Of a stretch of DNA of 64,000 nucleotides, positions 34,021 to 42,804 are shown in pieces (position 1 is the first letter of the stretch; every line of letters starts with the position of its first letter). Under the pieces are notes generated by a model. It searched no databases. It saw nothing but the letters and a program-made list of their open reading frames with translations, and was not told the origin of the DNA. Origin of the DNA: Gammaproteobacteria bacterium (GTDB lineage: Bacteria; Pseudomonadota; Gammaproteobacteria; Pseudomonadales; UBA5518); NCBI GenBank assembly GCA_016718385.1, contig JADKDK010000008.1, positions 248,001 to 312,000 of the forward strand, given 5' to 3'. Made by a program: the position numbers and the translations under genes.

Positions 34021-34239
34021 ATGAGCATGGAGCAGCGCACCGCCAGGCTGACCGTCCTGATCGATCCGGGCAAGAAGGCGGTTTTCGAACACCTGTGCGC
34101 GCGCGAGGACCAGACGCCCTCGCAGGTGGTGCGCCGCCTGATCCGCGACTACATCGAGAGCCGCCTCGGCCATCCCTGGCGCCCGGGCGACACGGTGGAG
34201 TCGGCACTCGCGCAGAATCTCGCGACCGAAGCGGACTGA
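34021..34239 (+). CDS. Ribbon-helix-helix (CopG-type) DNA-binding protein
   Basis: A 72-residue protein (72 codons plus stop from the ATG at 34021; an ATG two codons later is equally possible). RTARLTVLIDPGKKAVFEHL forms the strand and first helix, and TPSQVVRRLIRDYIESRLG the second helix of a ribbon-helix-helix fold. Such proteins bind DNA as dimers and often control neighbouring genes or themselves. It is divergent from hyfB. No toxin partner is seen downstream. Confidence 0.8.
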   Translation: MSMEQRTARLTVLIDPGKKAVFEHLCAREDQTPSQVVRRLIRDYIESRLGHPWRPGDTVESALAQNLATEAD

Positions 34240-34275
34240 GCGGCTTTGGACTTGGAGTCTGTGCACCCAGAGCCC

Positions 34276-34343
34276 GTGGGTCGGGCCATTCATGGCGACA
34301 GCAGCATTCCGCGAGGCAGCTGTCGGTATGATTGCCGACCCAC
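34276..34343 (-). repeat. Dispersed palindromic repeat, copy A
   Basis: Bounded by GTGGGTCGG on the left and CCGACCCAC on the right, with inner GGCCATTCATGGC and TGTCGGTATGATTGCCGAC hairpins. Its reverse complement shares the 17-base core GAATGCTGCTGTCGCCA and both ends with the repeat at 55445-55526, so the two are copies of one element in opposite orientation. Confidence 0.8.
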
Positions 34344-34358
34344 ATGGCCGCCGGCACG

Positions 34359-34364
34359 TATAAT
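34359..34364 (+). promoter_or_regulatory. Putative -10 element for the 138-residue protein gene
   Basis: A perfect TATAAT lies 47 bases before the ATG at 34411. The best upstream match, TTGCCG at 34332-34337, is too far (21 bases) for a standard -35. Confidence 0.45.
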
Positions 34365-34410
34365 GCCGCGTCCGCCAGCAGGCGGAACCAGACCAGCAGG
34401 AGATTGCCCC

Positions 34411-34827
34411 ATGAGCGCGATCGGCAAGCGCCAGTCCATTGTCCAGTTGCGCCGCATGCTGCGCCGGCTCGACCGCTCGCACAGCGGCGACGAGAGCGGC
34501 TGCCCCACCTGCAGCCTGCAGCGCCTCGCCGCGCAGCTGGTCGACGAACTCGAAGCCGAGGCACAGCAGTTCGCCTCGCCGGACCTGACGCCCGGTGCCG
34601 CCAGCGTGACCGTGGCCGTCGAGGCGCTGATGTCCGTGATCTACGCCCTCGACGTGCGCACCGCCGACGAGCAGGGCCGCGTGGTGCAGGCGCTGCTGGA
34701 CCACATCGGCGACGTGGTGCTGGACCAGCTGGCGCAGGAGGAAATGGATACCGCCGGCGCGCCCGGCGCCGACGACGAGGGCGGGCAGGAACCCCCGCCG
34801 CCCCGGCGCAGCGGCTCGCTGCACTGA
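34411..34827 (+). CDS. Conserved-looking hypothetical protein with a CxxC motif
   Basis: A 138-residue soluble protein preceded by a good ribosome-binding site (GCAGGAGA) nine or so bases before the ATG. It starts MSAIGKRQSIVQLRRMLRRL, has a single CPTC pair near residues 31-34, a helical centre (LAAQLVDELEAEAQQFA, VVQALLDHIGDVVLDQLAQE) and a disordered Pro/Gly/Arg tail. Codon use is like that of the neighbours, so it is probably a real gene. No family is recognised. Confidence 0.65.
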   Translation: MSAIGKRQSIVQLRRMLRRLDRSHSGDESGCPTCSLQRLAAQLVDELEAEAQQFASPDLTPGAASVTVAVEALMSVIYALDVRTADEQGRVVQALLDHIGDVVLDQLAQEEMDTAGAPGADDEGGQEPPPPRRSGSLH

Positions 34828-34947
34828 ACGGCTGACCAAACGTTCCCGCGCGGAGTACCATCCCGCGCAGGCGCTTCGCGCCGACCCGAATCCCGCGCCC
34901 ACCGGCCGCTTCCCGGCGCGCGCTCACAACAAGAACCGGGAGGCAGC

Positions 34948-37164
34948 ATGAAGCGCTTTGCCATCGCGTTGATCGTGGCGATAGTGGCCGCCGGCGCGCT
35001 CCTCTATGCAGGCGCGCAAGGCTGGCTCGGCCGGGCACCGGCCGCGGGCCAGCCGACGCCGCCGGCCCCGCACACCGCCGGCGACGCGGGCACGCCGATC
35101 GATGCCGGACCTGCCGCGGGCAGGCAGATCCTGTTCGGCGACCTGCACGTGCACACCATTTATTCCACCGACGCGAACCTGATGAGCCTGCCGATGATGC
35201 AGGGCGACGGCCCGCACCCGCCGGCGGATGCCTGTGATTTCGCGCGCTACTGTTCGCGGCTGGACTTCTGGTCGATCAACGACCATGCCGAGGGGCTGAC
35301 GCCACAGCGCTGGGAGTCCACGCGCGAGGCGATCCGCCAGTGCAACGCCCTCACCGACCCCGCCAACCCGGACCTGGTCTCGTTCCTCGGCTACGAGTGG
35401 ACGCAGATGTCGCAGCTGGACGCCGCGAACCACTTCGGCCACAAGAACGTGATCTTTCGCGACACCGCGGAAGGCCGGGTGCCGCTGCGCCCGATCGCAG
35501 CGCGCAACCCCGGCGTGAGTGTGGCGGCCTTCGTGCCGCCGTTGCGCCAGCGCCTGGGCATGCCGCTGCTCGACCCGCGCCACCTGCGCTCGTACCTCGA
35601 CTTCAACCGCTTCGGCAGGGAAATGCTCGACGTGCCCGACTGCCCCGACGACGTGGACACGCGCGAGCTGCCGGCGGACTGCCGCGAATGGGCCGCCACA
35701 CCCGCCGAACTGTTCCGCAAGCTCGACGAGAGCGGCCTCGACAGCATCGTGATCCCGCACGGCAACACCTGGGGCCTGTACAGCGCGATGAACAGCACGT
35801 GGGACAAGCAGCTCGCCGGCGCGATGCATGACCCGAAGCGCCAGTTCCTCGTCGAAGTGTATTCGGGCCACGGCAACTCCGAAGAATATCGACCCTGGCG
35901 GCCCGCCATCGCCACTGCCGATGGCCTGCGCTGCCCGGAGCCGACGGCCGACTACCTGCCGGTGTGCTGGCGCGCCGGCGAGATCGTGCGCGAGCGCTGC
36001 CTCGCCGAGGGCACGGATGCCGCGGCATGCGACACGCGCGCCGCCGAGACGCGCCAGCGCGCCGTGGACGCCGGCACCGGCATGGAGTTCGGCGTGGTGG
36101 CCGGCGCGCAGAGCGCGGACTGGCTGGATGCCGGCCAGTGCCGCGACTGCTTCCTGCCGGCGCAGAACTATCGCCCGGGCGGCGCTACCCAGTATGCGCT
36201 GGCGATCGGCAATTTCGACGAGCCGGGCGCACCGCGGCGTTTCCGTTTCGGCCTGATGGCCTCCTCCGACGTGCACTCCGCACGCCCCGGCACGGGCTAC
36301 AAGGAATACGCGCGCATCCCGATGACCGAGGCGCGCGGCCCGGTGAGCGAGCGCGCATTGCACGCGATGCAGGACTACGACGGCCCGAAGCTCGCGCGCG
36401 CCCGCACGCCGGAGGAACTCGCGCAGGAGCGCCGCGCCGTGCTATTCCAAATGATGGAGCGCCAGTCGAGCTTCTTCCTCACCGGCGGCCTGGTCGCGGT
36501 GCACGCCGATTCGCGCCGGCGCGAGGACATCTGGGCCGCGCTGGCGCGCAAGGAGGTCTACGGCACCAGCGGCCCGCGCATCCTGCTGTGGTTCGACCTG
36601 ATCGACCGCGCCGGCGGCGAGGCGCGGTTGCCGATGGGCGGCGAGGCACGCATCGCGGAGAACCCGCGCTTTCGCGTGCGCGCGGCCGGCGCCTTCGAGC
36701 AGAAGCCGGGCTGCCCGCAGGACTCGATCGATGCGCTCGGCGCCGGGCGGCTCGAGAAGCTCTGCCTCGGCGAATGCTATTACCCGGGCGACACGCGCCA
36801 TGCGATCACGCGCATCGAGGTCGTGCGGATCCGTCCGCAGCAGACACCGGGCGAGGACGTGAGCGGGCTGGTCGAGGATCCGTGGCGCGTGCTCGCCTGC
36901 GAGGGCGGCGGCGAGGAATGCACCGTGGAGTTCGAGGACGAGGAATTCAGTGCCGCCGGCCGCGAGACGCTCTACTACGTGCGCGCGATCCAGGCGCCCT
37001 CGCCCACGGTCAACGCCGACCCGCTGCGCTGCGAGAAGGATGCCGACGGCGTGTGCCTCAGGGCCGATCCCTGTGTCGGGGACTACCGCACGCAGGGCGA
37101 GGACTGCCTCGCGCCGGCACAGGAGCGGGCGTGGTCGTCACCGATATTCCTGGACCCGGTGTGA
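34948..37164 (+). CDS. Secreted DUF3604 protein with PHP-like metal site
   Basis: A 738-residue protein with an N-terminal signal or anchor (MKRFAIALIVAIVAAGALLY), a Pro/Ala-rich linker, and a DUF3604 domain. Metal-binding motifs resemble those of PHP phosphoesterases: FGDLHVHTIYSTDANLM (about 68-84), DFWSINDHAEGLTP, IVIPHGNTWG and LMASSDVHSARPGTGYKEYA. Many cysteines (CDFARYC, CPDD, CRDC, CLGECY) suggest disulphides and an exported location. The family is widespread in marine and soil proteobacteria but its substrate is not established. The gene stands alone. Confidence 0.85.
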   Translation: MKRFAIALIVAIVAAGALLYAGAQGWLGRAPAAGQPTPPAPHTAGDAGTPIDAGPAAGRQILFGDLHVHTIYSTDANLMSLPMMQGDGPHPPADACDFARYCSRLDFWSINDHAEGLTPQRWESTREAIRQCNALTDPANPDLVSFLGYEWTQMSQLDAANHFGHKNVIFRDTAEGRVPLRPIAARNPGVSVAAFVPPLRQRLGMPLLDPRHLRSYLDFNRFGREMLDVPDCPDDVDTRELPADCREWAATPAELFRKLDESGLDSIVIPHGNTWGLYSAMNSTWDKQLAGAMHDPKRQFLVEVYSGHGNSEEYRPWRPAIATADGLRCPEPTADYLPVCWRAGEIVRERCLAEGTDAAACDTRAAETRQRAVDAGTGMEFGVVAGAQSADWLDAGQCRDCFLPAQNYRPGGATQYALAIGNFDEPGAPRRFRFGLMASSDVHSARPGTGYKEYARIPMTEARGPVSERALHAMQDYDGPKLARARTPEELAQERRAVLFQMMERQSSFFLTGGLVAVHADSRRREDIWAALARKEVYGTSGPRILLWFDLIDRAGGEARLPMGGEARIAENPRFRVRAAGAFEQKPGCPQDSIDALGAGRLEKLCLGECYYPGDTRHAITRIEVVRIRPQQTPGEDVSGLVEDPWRVLACEGGGEECTVEFEDEEFSAAGRETLYYVRAIQAPSPTVNADPLRCEKDADGVCLRADPCVGDYRTQGEDCLAPAQERAWSSPIFLDPV

Positions 37165-37174
37165 GGAAAAACGC

Positions 37175-37390
37175 TCAGGCCTCGAACCCCGGCGGCCATT
37201 CCTCGAACTGGGGGAGCGCATCGGTGATCTCGTACCAGGCTGCCCGGGATTCCACGAAAATGTGCTCGCCCGGCCGCACGCCCGGATCGCCGTCGATGCT
37301 ACCCAGCGCCACCTCCAGGACTTCGCCGCAATGCATCGAAACGAGCGCGGAGCCGCACCGCGAGCAAAAGCACCGTGCCCGTCCCGGCAC
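37175..37390 (-). pseudogene. C-terminal fragment of a GFA/Mss4-like protein
   Basis: The frame contains RCFCSRCGSALVS followed by ALGSIDGDPGVRPGEHIFVE and SRAAWYEITDALPQFEEWPP, the second half of glutathione-dependent formaldehyde-activating enzyme-like (GFA) proteins. The N-terminal zinc-binding half (CxCGxxR and the CHC region) is absent; the upstream sequence in this frame shows no similarity and soon reaches a stop. It is therefore a truncated relic rather than a working gene. Confidence 0.6.
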
Positions 37391-37435
37391 CGCCCTTTGT
37401 CCCCACTTCCCGCCCTCCTTCGGGGCTGCGTCGGC

Positions 37436-37810
37436 CTACGGTGCCTCGACCATGTCGTCCTTCAGGCTCGTCACAAACGCCACCACGTCCTGCTGTTCCG
37501 GCCCCGGAACCTGCAGCACGTCCATGGTCGCAGCGGCGTGCTGCAGGAATATCGACCAGTCGCTGTCGCTGATCTTCATGCCCTTGTGGGTGATCTTCAT
37601 GTCCCGGCCCGTGTAGTACATCGGCCCGCCAGCATTTGCGCACAGATAATCGATCAGCAACTGCTTCTCCCTGGCAATCCCGTCATCTCCCCGGTTCTGC
37701 CAGAAGCGCCCGAGCTGGGAATCGCCCTGCAAGCGTGGCAGCAGTTCGTTGGCGAATGCCGTGATGCCGTCATAGCCTCCGAGGCGTGCGTACAGTGATT
37801 CTCCTGACAT
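37436..37810 (-). CDS. Group I truncated haemoglobin
   Basis: A 124-residue trHbN-type globin, starting MSGESLYARLGGYDGITAFA. Conserved features are the Phe-Trp of LGRFWQNRG, the YYTGRDMKITHKGMKISDSD segment containing the proximal His, and the closing helix. Such proteins bind O2 or NO and commonly detoxify NO in the cytoplasm. The ATG at 37810 is chosen; upstream residues in the open frame are not family-like. Expression may be linked to the neighbouring haem genes only by chance, since hemY ends 52 bases upstream in the same direction. Confidence 0.9.
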   Translation of the reverse strand: MSGESLYARLGGYDGITAFANELLPRLQGDSQLGRFWQNRGDDGIAREKQLLIDYLCANAGGPMYYTGRDMKITHKGMKISDSDWSIFLQHAAATMDVLQVPGPEQQDVVAFVTSLKDDMVEAP

Positions 37811-37862
37811 TGCATTTCTCCTGTGCTTGCAAAAGGTTCGAAAACGGGGCACGGCCTGGCCG

Positions 37863-39089
37863 CTACCGCCCCGGCATCGGCAGCGCCGGCAGTTCGCCCA
37901 CGGACCCGCGCACCGCGCGCAAGAGCAGCGCGCGGCTGTGCTCCGTCTCGCCGAGGTGCTCGCACAGGCGCGCGAGCTCGGCGCAGGTATCCGGGCGCGC
38001 GGCGAGTTTCAGGCTGCTCTCGAGGTAATCGCGCGCCTTGCCCCACAGCTGGTTACGCAGCGCGATGCGCCCCAGCGCGAGCAGCAGCTCGGGCTCGTTC
38101 GCATGCCCGGCCAGCAGCGATTCCGCCAGCGCGAGCTGGCGACGCGGATCGGCGGCCGGCACCAGGCCGTAGGCGCGCACGAGCTCCGGATCCCAGCCAC
38201 GCTTCAGTGCCACGCCGAGCTGGGCGGCTGCTTCGTCGCTGGCGCCGGCGCGCGCGAGCGCACTGGCGTAGGCGCAGATCAGCGCGGGACGCTGGCGCGC
38301 GCCGGTCGGCATCGCTTCCCATGCCGTGCGCAGCGCTTCGGGCTTCATGCCCTCGAGCGACAGCAGTTCGCGGTAGGCGCGATCCTCGATTGCGTCCAGC
38401 ATGGCCTCGGGGCGCACCTTTTGGCGGCGCGCCTGGGGCAGCAGCGCGCCGATGCGCGCCCATTCGCCCAGGCGCTCGAGCGCCTCGAGCTGCAGTGCGA
38501 TCCCGGCCGGCTGCGCCGCCGGATCGAGGGCCGCGCCGTCCAGTATCGCGAGCGCCTCCCTGTTCTCGCCACGGGCCAGCGCGGCCTCGGCCTGCGCCAG
38601 CGCCACCGCTTTTTGCGCGCCAGGCACTTCCCTGGCGAGCTGCAAGAAACCCTCGGCCAGTTCCCGGTCGCCCAGCTCCGCGCTCGCCCGCGCTGCCAGC
38701 AGGTGGTTCAGTAGCGGTGCATCGGCATGGCGCGCACCGCGCGCGAGTTGCTTGACGGCCGCGCGCCAGCGCCCCTCGGCAAAGGCCAGCACGCCGCGCA
38801 CGGTGTGGCTGCGCCGCCGCGCGTGCCAGCGCTCCAGGAAACCGCCATGCCGGCGCGAGCGTCCGGTGAACAGGCGGCTCAGCAGGTCGGCCAGCAGCAC
38901 CAGCGCGCGACCCAGGTAATAGAACGCGATCAGTCCGAGCAACACGAGCAGCGCAGCCACCCAGGCCGTGGTCTCGACGGTGTAGCCGTGCAGCTCGATC
39001 AGCACGTAGCCGGCATCGAGGCGTACGAGGTAGGCGAAGCTCGCCGCGGCGGCGAGCACCAGCAGCAGGACGACGAAGAGGCGACGCAT
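37863..39089 (-). CDS. hemY: HemY protein, TPR-containing
   Basis: A 408-residue inner-membrane protein with two N-terminal helices (FVVLLLVLAAAASFAYLV and WVAALLVLLGLIAFYYLG) and a long tetratricopeptide-like cytoplasmic or periplasmic helical domain (LNHLLAARASAELGDRELAE, and later repeats). It is the last gene of the hemCDXY cluster. In proteobacteria this HemY is linked to late haem synthesis, probably as a scaffold, and is unrelated to protoporphyrinogen oxidase HemY of Gram-positives. It starts three bases after the hemX stop. Confidence 0.9.
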   Translation of the reverse strand: MRRLFVVLLLVLAAAASFAYLVRLDAGYVLIELHGYTVETTAWVAALLVLLGLIAFYYLGRALVLLADLLSRLFTGRSRRHGGFLERWHARRRSHTVRGVLAFAEGRWRAAVKQLARGARHADAPLLNHLLAARASAELGDRELAEGFLQLAREVPGAQKAVALAQAEAALARGENREALAILDGAALDPAAQPAGIALQLEALERLGEWARIGALLPQARRQKVRPEAMLDAIEDRAYRELLSLEGMKPEALRTAWEAMPTGARQRPALICAYASALARAGASDEAAAQLGVALKRGWDPELVRAYGLVPAADPRRQLALAESLLAGHANEPELLLALGRIALRNQLWGKARDYLESSLKLAARPDTCAELARLCEHLGETEHSRALLLRAVRGSVGELPALPMPGR

Positions 39090-39092
39090 GGC

Positions 39093-40199
39093 CTATTGCC
39101 CGCCGATGGTCGCGTCGGCGGGTGCCGGTGCGGGAGCAAGTGCTGGCGCTACAGGCGTCGACGCTCCGGACCGCTCGCGCAGCGCGCGCAGCGAACCCGA
39201 GATATCGGGCAGCGCAGGCGCCACGTCCATCGCGGCGAGGGCCGTCACCTCGTCGAGAAATGCCCGGTTGGCCACGGCCGTCGGACTCAGGTACGCGCCG
39301 GCGAACTGCTGCACCTGGTGCAGCGCGCCACGGTAGATCGCGGGCTCCGCGGCCAGCAGCGCGAGCTTCGCCTGCTCCAGCCCCAGACGCAGGTTCATGC
39401 GCAGATATCCCTCCTCGGCGAGCGGCAGCAACGGCTTGATCGATTCGTTGCGCTGGCGCACCACGACATAGCGACCGAGCACCGCGGTGATGCGCGACCA
39501 CCAGCTCCCGGCGGCCGCGGGTTCGGCAGCTGCGTCGCCGCCGAACGCCTCGGCGCGCGAGCGCTCCATCAACGCGAGCGCGGGCACCTGCTCCACCAGG
39601 GCGGCGAGGCGCAGGTACAGGCCTTCGACGTCGAACTCCGCCACCGCGCGCAGGCTGGCGATGTCAGTGGCGAGCGCGGCGCGGGAGGCGTGCAGCGCGG
39701 GATCGTCGAGGTCGCGCAGGATGCCGTCGGCGGCACCGAGCAGCGCCAGCGCACCGCGCACCTCGCGGCCCATCAGCAGGCTCTGGCTCGCCAGTCGCTC
39801 CAGGTATTCGGCCTCGGCCAGCGCCCAGTCGCGGCGATCCGCCACCGTGATCGCGGCGAGCCGTTCGCGCAGCGCGGCCGTATCGGCGCCCAGCGCGTCG
39901 ACGCGCAAATCGAGCCCGGTCATGCGCGCCTCGCCCTGCTCCAGGCCGCGCAAGGCCTCGGCCAGGCGGGGATCGGGGCCGCGTCCGGCTCGCGCCGCGA
40001 GCTCGTTGGTGCTCGCGCGCACGTCCTCGAGCTCGGCACGGACTTCGCGCATCGCGAACCAGTGCCAGGCGCTCACGCCCAGCGCAGCGCCCGCCAGCAG
40101 CAGCGCCAGCGCGGCAGGGAGTCGGGACACGCGGCGCGCCGGCGGGTTGGTTTCCACCGAGAGCACCTCGAAAGTGGGCTTGCTGCCTGCTTCTGTCAT
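39093..40199 (-). CDS. hemX: HemX membrane protein
   Basis: A 368-residue protein with one N-terminal membrane helix (LPAALALLLAGAALGVSAWH), a coiled-coil region and a helical periplasmic domain with DWALAEAEYLERLASQSLLM and VVVRQRNESIKPLLPLAEEG, the family signature. It is often annotated as uroporphyrinogen-III C-methyltransferase but lacks the SAM-binding methylase domain. A Pro/Ala-rich tail ends the protein. Overlaps hemD by four bases. Confidence 0.92.
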   Translation of the reverse strand: MTEAGSKPTFEVLSVETNPPARRVSRLPAALALLLAGAALGVSAWHWFAMREVRAELEDVRASTNELAARAGRGPDPRLAEALRGLEQGEARMTGLDLRVDALGADTAALRERLAAITVADRRDWALAEAEYLERLASQSLLMGREVRGALALLGAADGILRDLDDPALHASRAALATDIASLRAVAEFDVEGLYLRLAALVEQVPALALMERSRAEAFGGDAAAEPAAAGSWWSRITAVLGRYVVVRQRNESIKPLLPLAEEGYLRMNLRLGLEQAKLALLAAEPAIYRGALHQVQQFAGAYLSPTAVANRAFLDEVTALAAMDVAPALPDISGSLRALRERSGASTPVAPALAPAPAPADATIGGQ

Positions 40200-41011
40200 C
40201 CTGTGTGCACTCGTCTGCGTAGGGTGGCTGCCAGCCGTTCCAGCGCCGCGAGCATTGCCGCGTCGGTGGCGTTGGCGGCAGGCTCGACAGCGCTGAAACC
40301 GGCATCGCGCGCCTGTGCCGCGACGCGTTCACCCGGTGTGACCAGCGCCAGGTCCGCGGGTATCGTGCCAGCCGTGTCCGCACCGGGCAAGCCGAGCAGG
40401 TTTGCCAGCGCCTCGGCGCTGCTCAGCAACAGCACGTTGATGGCGTACTCCTCGATCAGCGCATGCAGTTCCCGCTGCGATGCCGTGGCGGGCAGGCGAC
40501 GACGGTACAGCGCGCACTGCGTCACCGTCGCGCCGCGCTCCGCGAGCACCCGGGCCAGCAATTCGCGCCCGCCGACACCCTTGAAGATCACGATGCGCCG
40601 GCCCGCGACCGGACCGAGCCAGGGGTGCGCGAGCAGTTCCTCGCTGTCCATCGCCGCGGCCGCGCTCGCGCATCCGATTCCGGCCTCGCGCAGGCACTGC
40701 GCCGTGGCGCTGCCGATCGCGAAGCATTGCAGTTGCGCCGGCCATGTGCGCGCACTGTCGGCCAGGCGCGCCAGCAGCACGCGCACGGCATTGGTGCTGA
40801 TGAAGATCGCCGCATCGAAAGTCCCGAGTCGATCCAGGACGTCGTCGACCGCCGCGCGGGCCTGCGCATCCCGCTCCTCCAGCGCCACGACCTCGAGCAG
40901 CGGGAATTCGTGCGCTTCGCCGCCGGCCGCGCGGATGGCCGCGACCAGCGGACCGGCCTGCCCCGCGGGGCGCGTCACCAGCGCGCGGATGCCCTGCAGG
41001 GCGCCGCCCAC
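40196..41011 (-). CDS. hemD: Uroporphyrinogen-III synthase
   Basis: A 271-residue enzyme that cyclises and inverts ring D of hydroxymethylbilane. Family elements are VTRPAGQAGPLVAAIRAAGG, AAIFISTNAVRVLLARL, CFAIGSATAQCLREAG, VIFKGVGGRELLARVLAERG and INVLLLSSAEALANLL. The start is taken as the GTG at 41011, inside the short gap after hemC (stop at 41016-41018); no ATG is available before the first strand. Sequence divergence is high, as usual for HemD, but the position after hemC makes the call firm. Confidence 0.92.
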   Translation of the reverse strand: MGGALQGIRALVTRPAGQAGPLVAAIRAAGGEAHEFPLLEVVALEERDAQARAAVDDVLDRLGTFDAAIFISTNAVRVLLARLADSARTWPAQLQCFAIGSATAQCLREAGIGCASAAAAMDSEELLAHPWLGPVAGRRIVIFKGVGGRELLARVLAERGATVTQCALYRRRLPATASQRELHALIEEYAINVLLLSSAEALANLLGLPGADTAGTIPADLALVTPGERVAAQARDAGFSAVEPAANATDAAMLAALERLAATLRRRVHTG

Positions 41012-41015
41012 GTGA

Positions 41016-41951
41016 TCAGCCCGCGTCCCAGAGCTCGCGCAGGATCGCCTCGGCGCCCTGCGCGAGCAGCGTGGCCGCGAGCTGCGCGCCGATGCGTTCG
41101 GCCTCGGTGCGCGCACCGCGCGCCTCGGCGCGCACGATGCGCGCGCCGTCGTTGCTACCGACCAGCCCGCGCAGCCAAAGCTGGTTCGCGCCCTCGATGA
41201 CCGCAAAGCCCGCGATCGGCACCTGGCAGCCGCCCTGCATCGCGCGGTTCATCGCACGCTCGGCGCGCACGCAATCGCCGCAGCCGGCGTCGTCCAGCGG
41301 CGCCAGCAGCGCGCGCAAGCCGGCGTCGTCATTGCGGATCTCGACGCCGATGGCCCCCTGCCCCACCGCGGGCAGCGAAACCGTGCCGGGAATGCGCGCG
41401 CGGATGCGCTCACCCAGCCCCAGGCGCAGCAGGCCCGCGCTCGCGAGCACGATGGCGTCGTACTCACCGTCATCGAGCTTGCGCAGCCGGGTGTTCACGT
41501 TGCCGCGCAGGTCGAGGATGCGCAGGTCCGGCCGCACCGCGCGCAGCTGGCACTGGCGGCGCAGGCTGGACGTACCCACGCGCGCACCCTCGGGCAGCGC
41601 TTCCAGCACCGGGTACGCGTTCGACACGAAGGCGTCGTGCGGGTCCTCGCGCGCAAGGATCGCGCCCAGTCCCAGCTCGGGCGGGAAATCCATCGGCACG
41701 TCCTTCATCGAGTGCACCGCGAGGTCCGCGCGCCCCTCGAGCATCGCGGTCTCGAGCTCCTTCACGAACAGGCCCTTGCCGCCGATCTTCGCCAGCGGCA
41801 CGTCGAGGATGCGATCGCCCTGCGTCGAGAGCGGCAGCAGCTCGACGCGCAATCCCGGGTGCGCGGCGAGCAGGCGATCGCGCACGTGCCCGGCCTGCCA
41901 CAGGGCCAGCTGGCTCTTGCGCGTTGCGATGCGGAGGATGCGGTCGGTCAT
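41016..41951 (-). CDS. hemC: Porphobilinogen deaminase (hydroxymethylbilane synthase)
   Basis: A 311-residue enzyme that polymerises four porphobilinogens. It begins LRIATRKSQLALWQAGHVRD; other signatures are LEGRADLAVHSMKDVPMDFP, VGTSSLRRQCQL and LRGNVNTRLRKLDDGEYDAI. The Cys of MNRAMQGGCQVPIAGFA carries the dipyrromethane cofactor. It follows algR after a 124-base gap holding a strong hairpin at 42018-42045. Confidence 0.97.
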   Translation of the reverse strand: MTDRILRIATRKSQLALWQAGHVRDRLLAAHPGLRVELLPLSTQGDRILDVPLAKIGGKGLFVKELETAMLEGRADLAVHSMKDVPMDFPPELGLGAILAREDPHDAFVSNAYPVLEALPEGARVGTSSLRRQCQLRAVRPDLRILDLRGNVNTRLRKLDDGEYDAIVLASAGLLRLGLGERIRARIPGTVSLPAVGQGAIGVEIRNDDAGLRALLAPLDDAGCGDCVRAERAMNRAMQGGCQVPIAGFAVIEGANQLWLRGLVGSNDGARIVRAEARGARTEAERIGAQLAATLLAQGAEAILRELWDAG

Positions 41952-42017
41952 GTCAGGAACTGCGATGGAAGTCAGGGCGCCATGATACGGCAGCCCGGCG
42001 CAAATGGCGTGCCGCGG

Positions 42018-42045
42018 GCTTGCTTGCCGTGACCGGCAAGCAAGC
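42018..42045. terminator. Strong hairpin between algR and hemC
   Basis: GCTTGCTTGCCG, loop TGAC, and CGGCAAGCAAGC form a perfect 12-bp stem. There is no T-run on either strand. It may be a Rho-assisted terminator or processing site between algR and hemC, or a member of the dispersed palindromes of this genome. Confidence 0.5.
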
Positions 42046-42075
42046 CGCGAAACGCTCTGCTGTTGCGGACGGGTT

Positions 42076-42804
42076 TCAAAGACTTTCTATGACTTGGCGC
42101 ACCTCTGCCAGGTGGCGGCGGCTGATCTGGGGCTGCAGCTCGATGCCCGCGAGCGTCAGGGCGTGATCACCACCGGGGCGGCGCACGATACCGGTTATTT
42201 GAGCGGTGGCGACCAGCGCGTTGCGGTGCACCCGCAGGAACTGGCGCGGGAATTCCTGCTCGATCTCGCGCAGGCTCTCGTCGAGCAGCGCGCTGGCGCC
42301 GGGACAGACGGCGGTGACGTACTTGTGGTCCGCCAGCAGCACGCGCACATCCGCAACCGGAATGAGGCGCGTTGCACCGCCGGTGTGGCTGCTGAAGAAG
42401 CGGCGCGGCTCGCGCGCCGCGGCTGCCAGCGCGTTCAGCTGCAGGCGCGTGCTCGCGCGTGCCGCGGCGAGCGCGGCGTCGAGCTTCTCGCGCTGCACCG
42501 GCTTGAGCAGGTAGCCCACGGCGCGGCTCTCGAATGCCGCGATCGCGTACTCGTCGTAGGCGGTACAGAAGATGATCGCGGGCGGATGCGGCGCGGCCAT
42601 CATGTGGCGCGCCGCCTCGATGCCGTCCATGCCGGGCATGCGGATGTCGAGCAGGATGACATCGGGCTCCTGCGTGGCGTTTGCCGCGATGGCCTCGATG
42701 CCGTTGGCGGCCTCGGCCACAGCCGTGCAATCGCCGCGGACGGCGAGCAGCCGTTTCAGCCGATCGCGCGCCAGCGGCTCGTCGTCCACGACCAGAAGTT
42801 TCAT
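42076..42804 (-). CDS. algR: LytTR response regulator AlgR
   Basis: A 242-residue regulator with an N-terminal receiver domain, MKLLVVDDEPLARDRLKRLL, phospho-acceptor Asp53 in LLDIRMPGMDG and the conserved Lys of YLLKPVQREKL, followed by a LytTR DNA-binding domain (IPVADVRVLLADHKYVTAVC, FLRVHRNALVA). The genomic position, with a 4-base overlap with the sensor gene upstream and hemC downstream, is that of Pseudomonas algR, which controls alginate, twitching motility and virulence. Target genes here are unknown. Confidence 0.92.
   Translation of the reverse strand: MKLLVVDDEPLARDRLKRLLAVRGDCTAVAEAANGIEAIAANATQEPDVILLDIRMPGMDGIEAARHMMAAPHPPAIIFCTAYDEYAIAAFESRAVGYLLKPVQREKLDAALAAARASTRLQLNALAAAAREPRRFFSSHTGGATRLIPVADVRVLLADHKYVTAVCPGASALLDESLREIEQEFPRQFLRVHRNALVATAQITGIVRRPGGDHALTLAGIELQPQISRRHLAEVRQVIESL

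Noticed and set aside
34021..34827. Toxin-antitoxin pair made of the RHH protein and the 138-residue protein
   Set aside because: The genes are about 170 bases apart with a repeat and a separate -10 between, and the second protein is larger than usual with no toxin features.
39093..40199. hemX as a uroporphyrinogen-III C-methyltransferase
   Set aside because: The protein has one membrane helix and a helical periplasmic domain but none of the SAM-binding motifs of the methylase.
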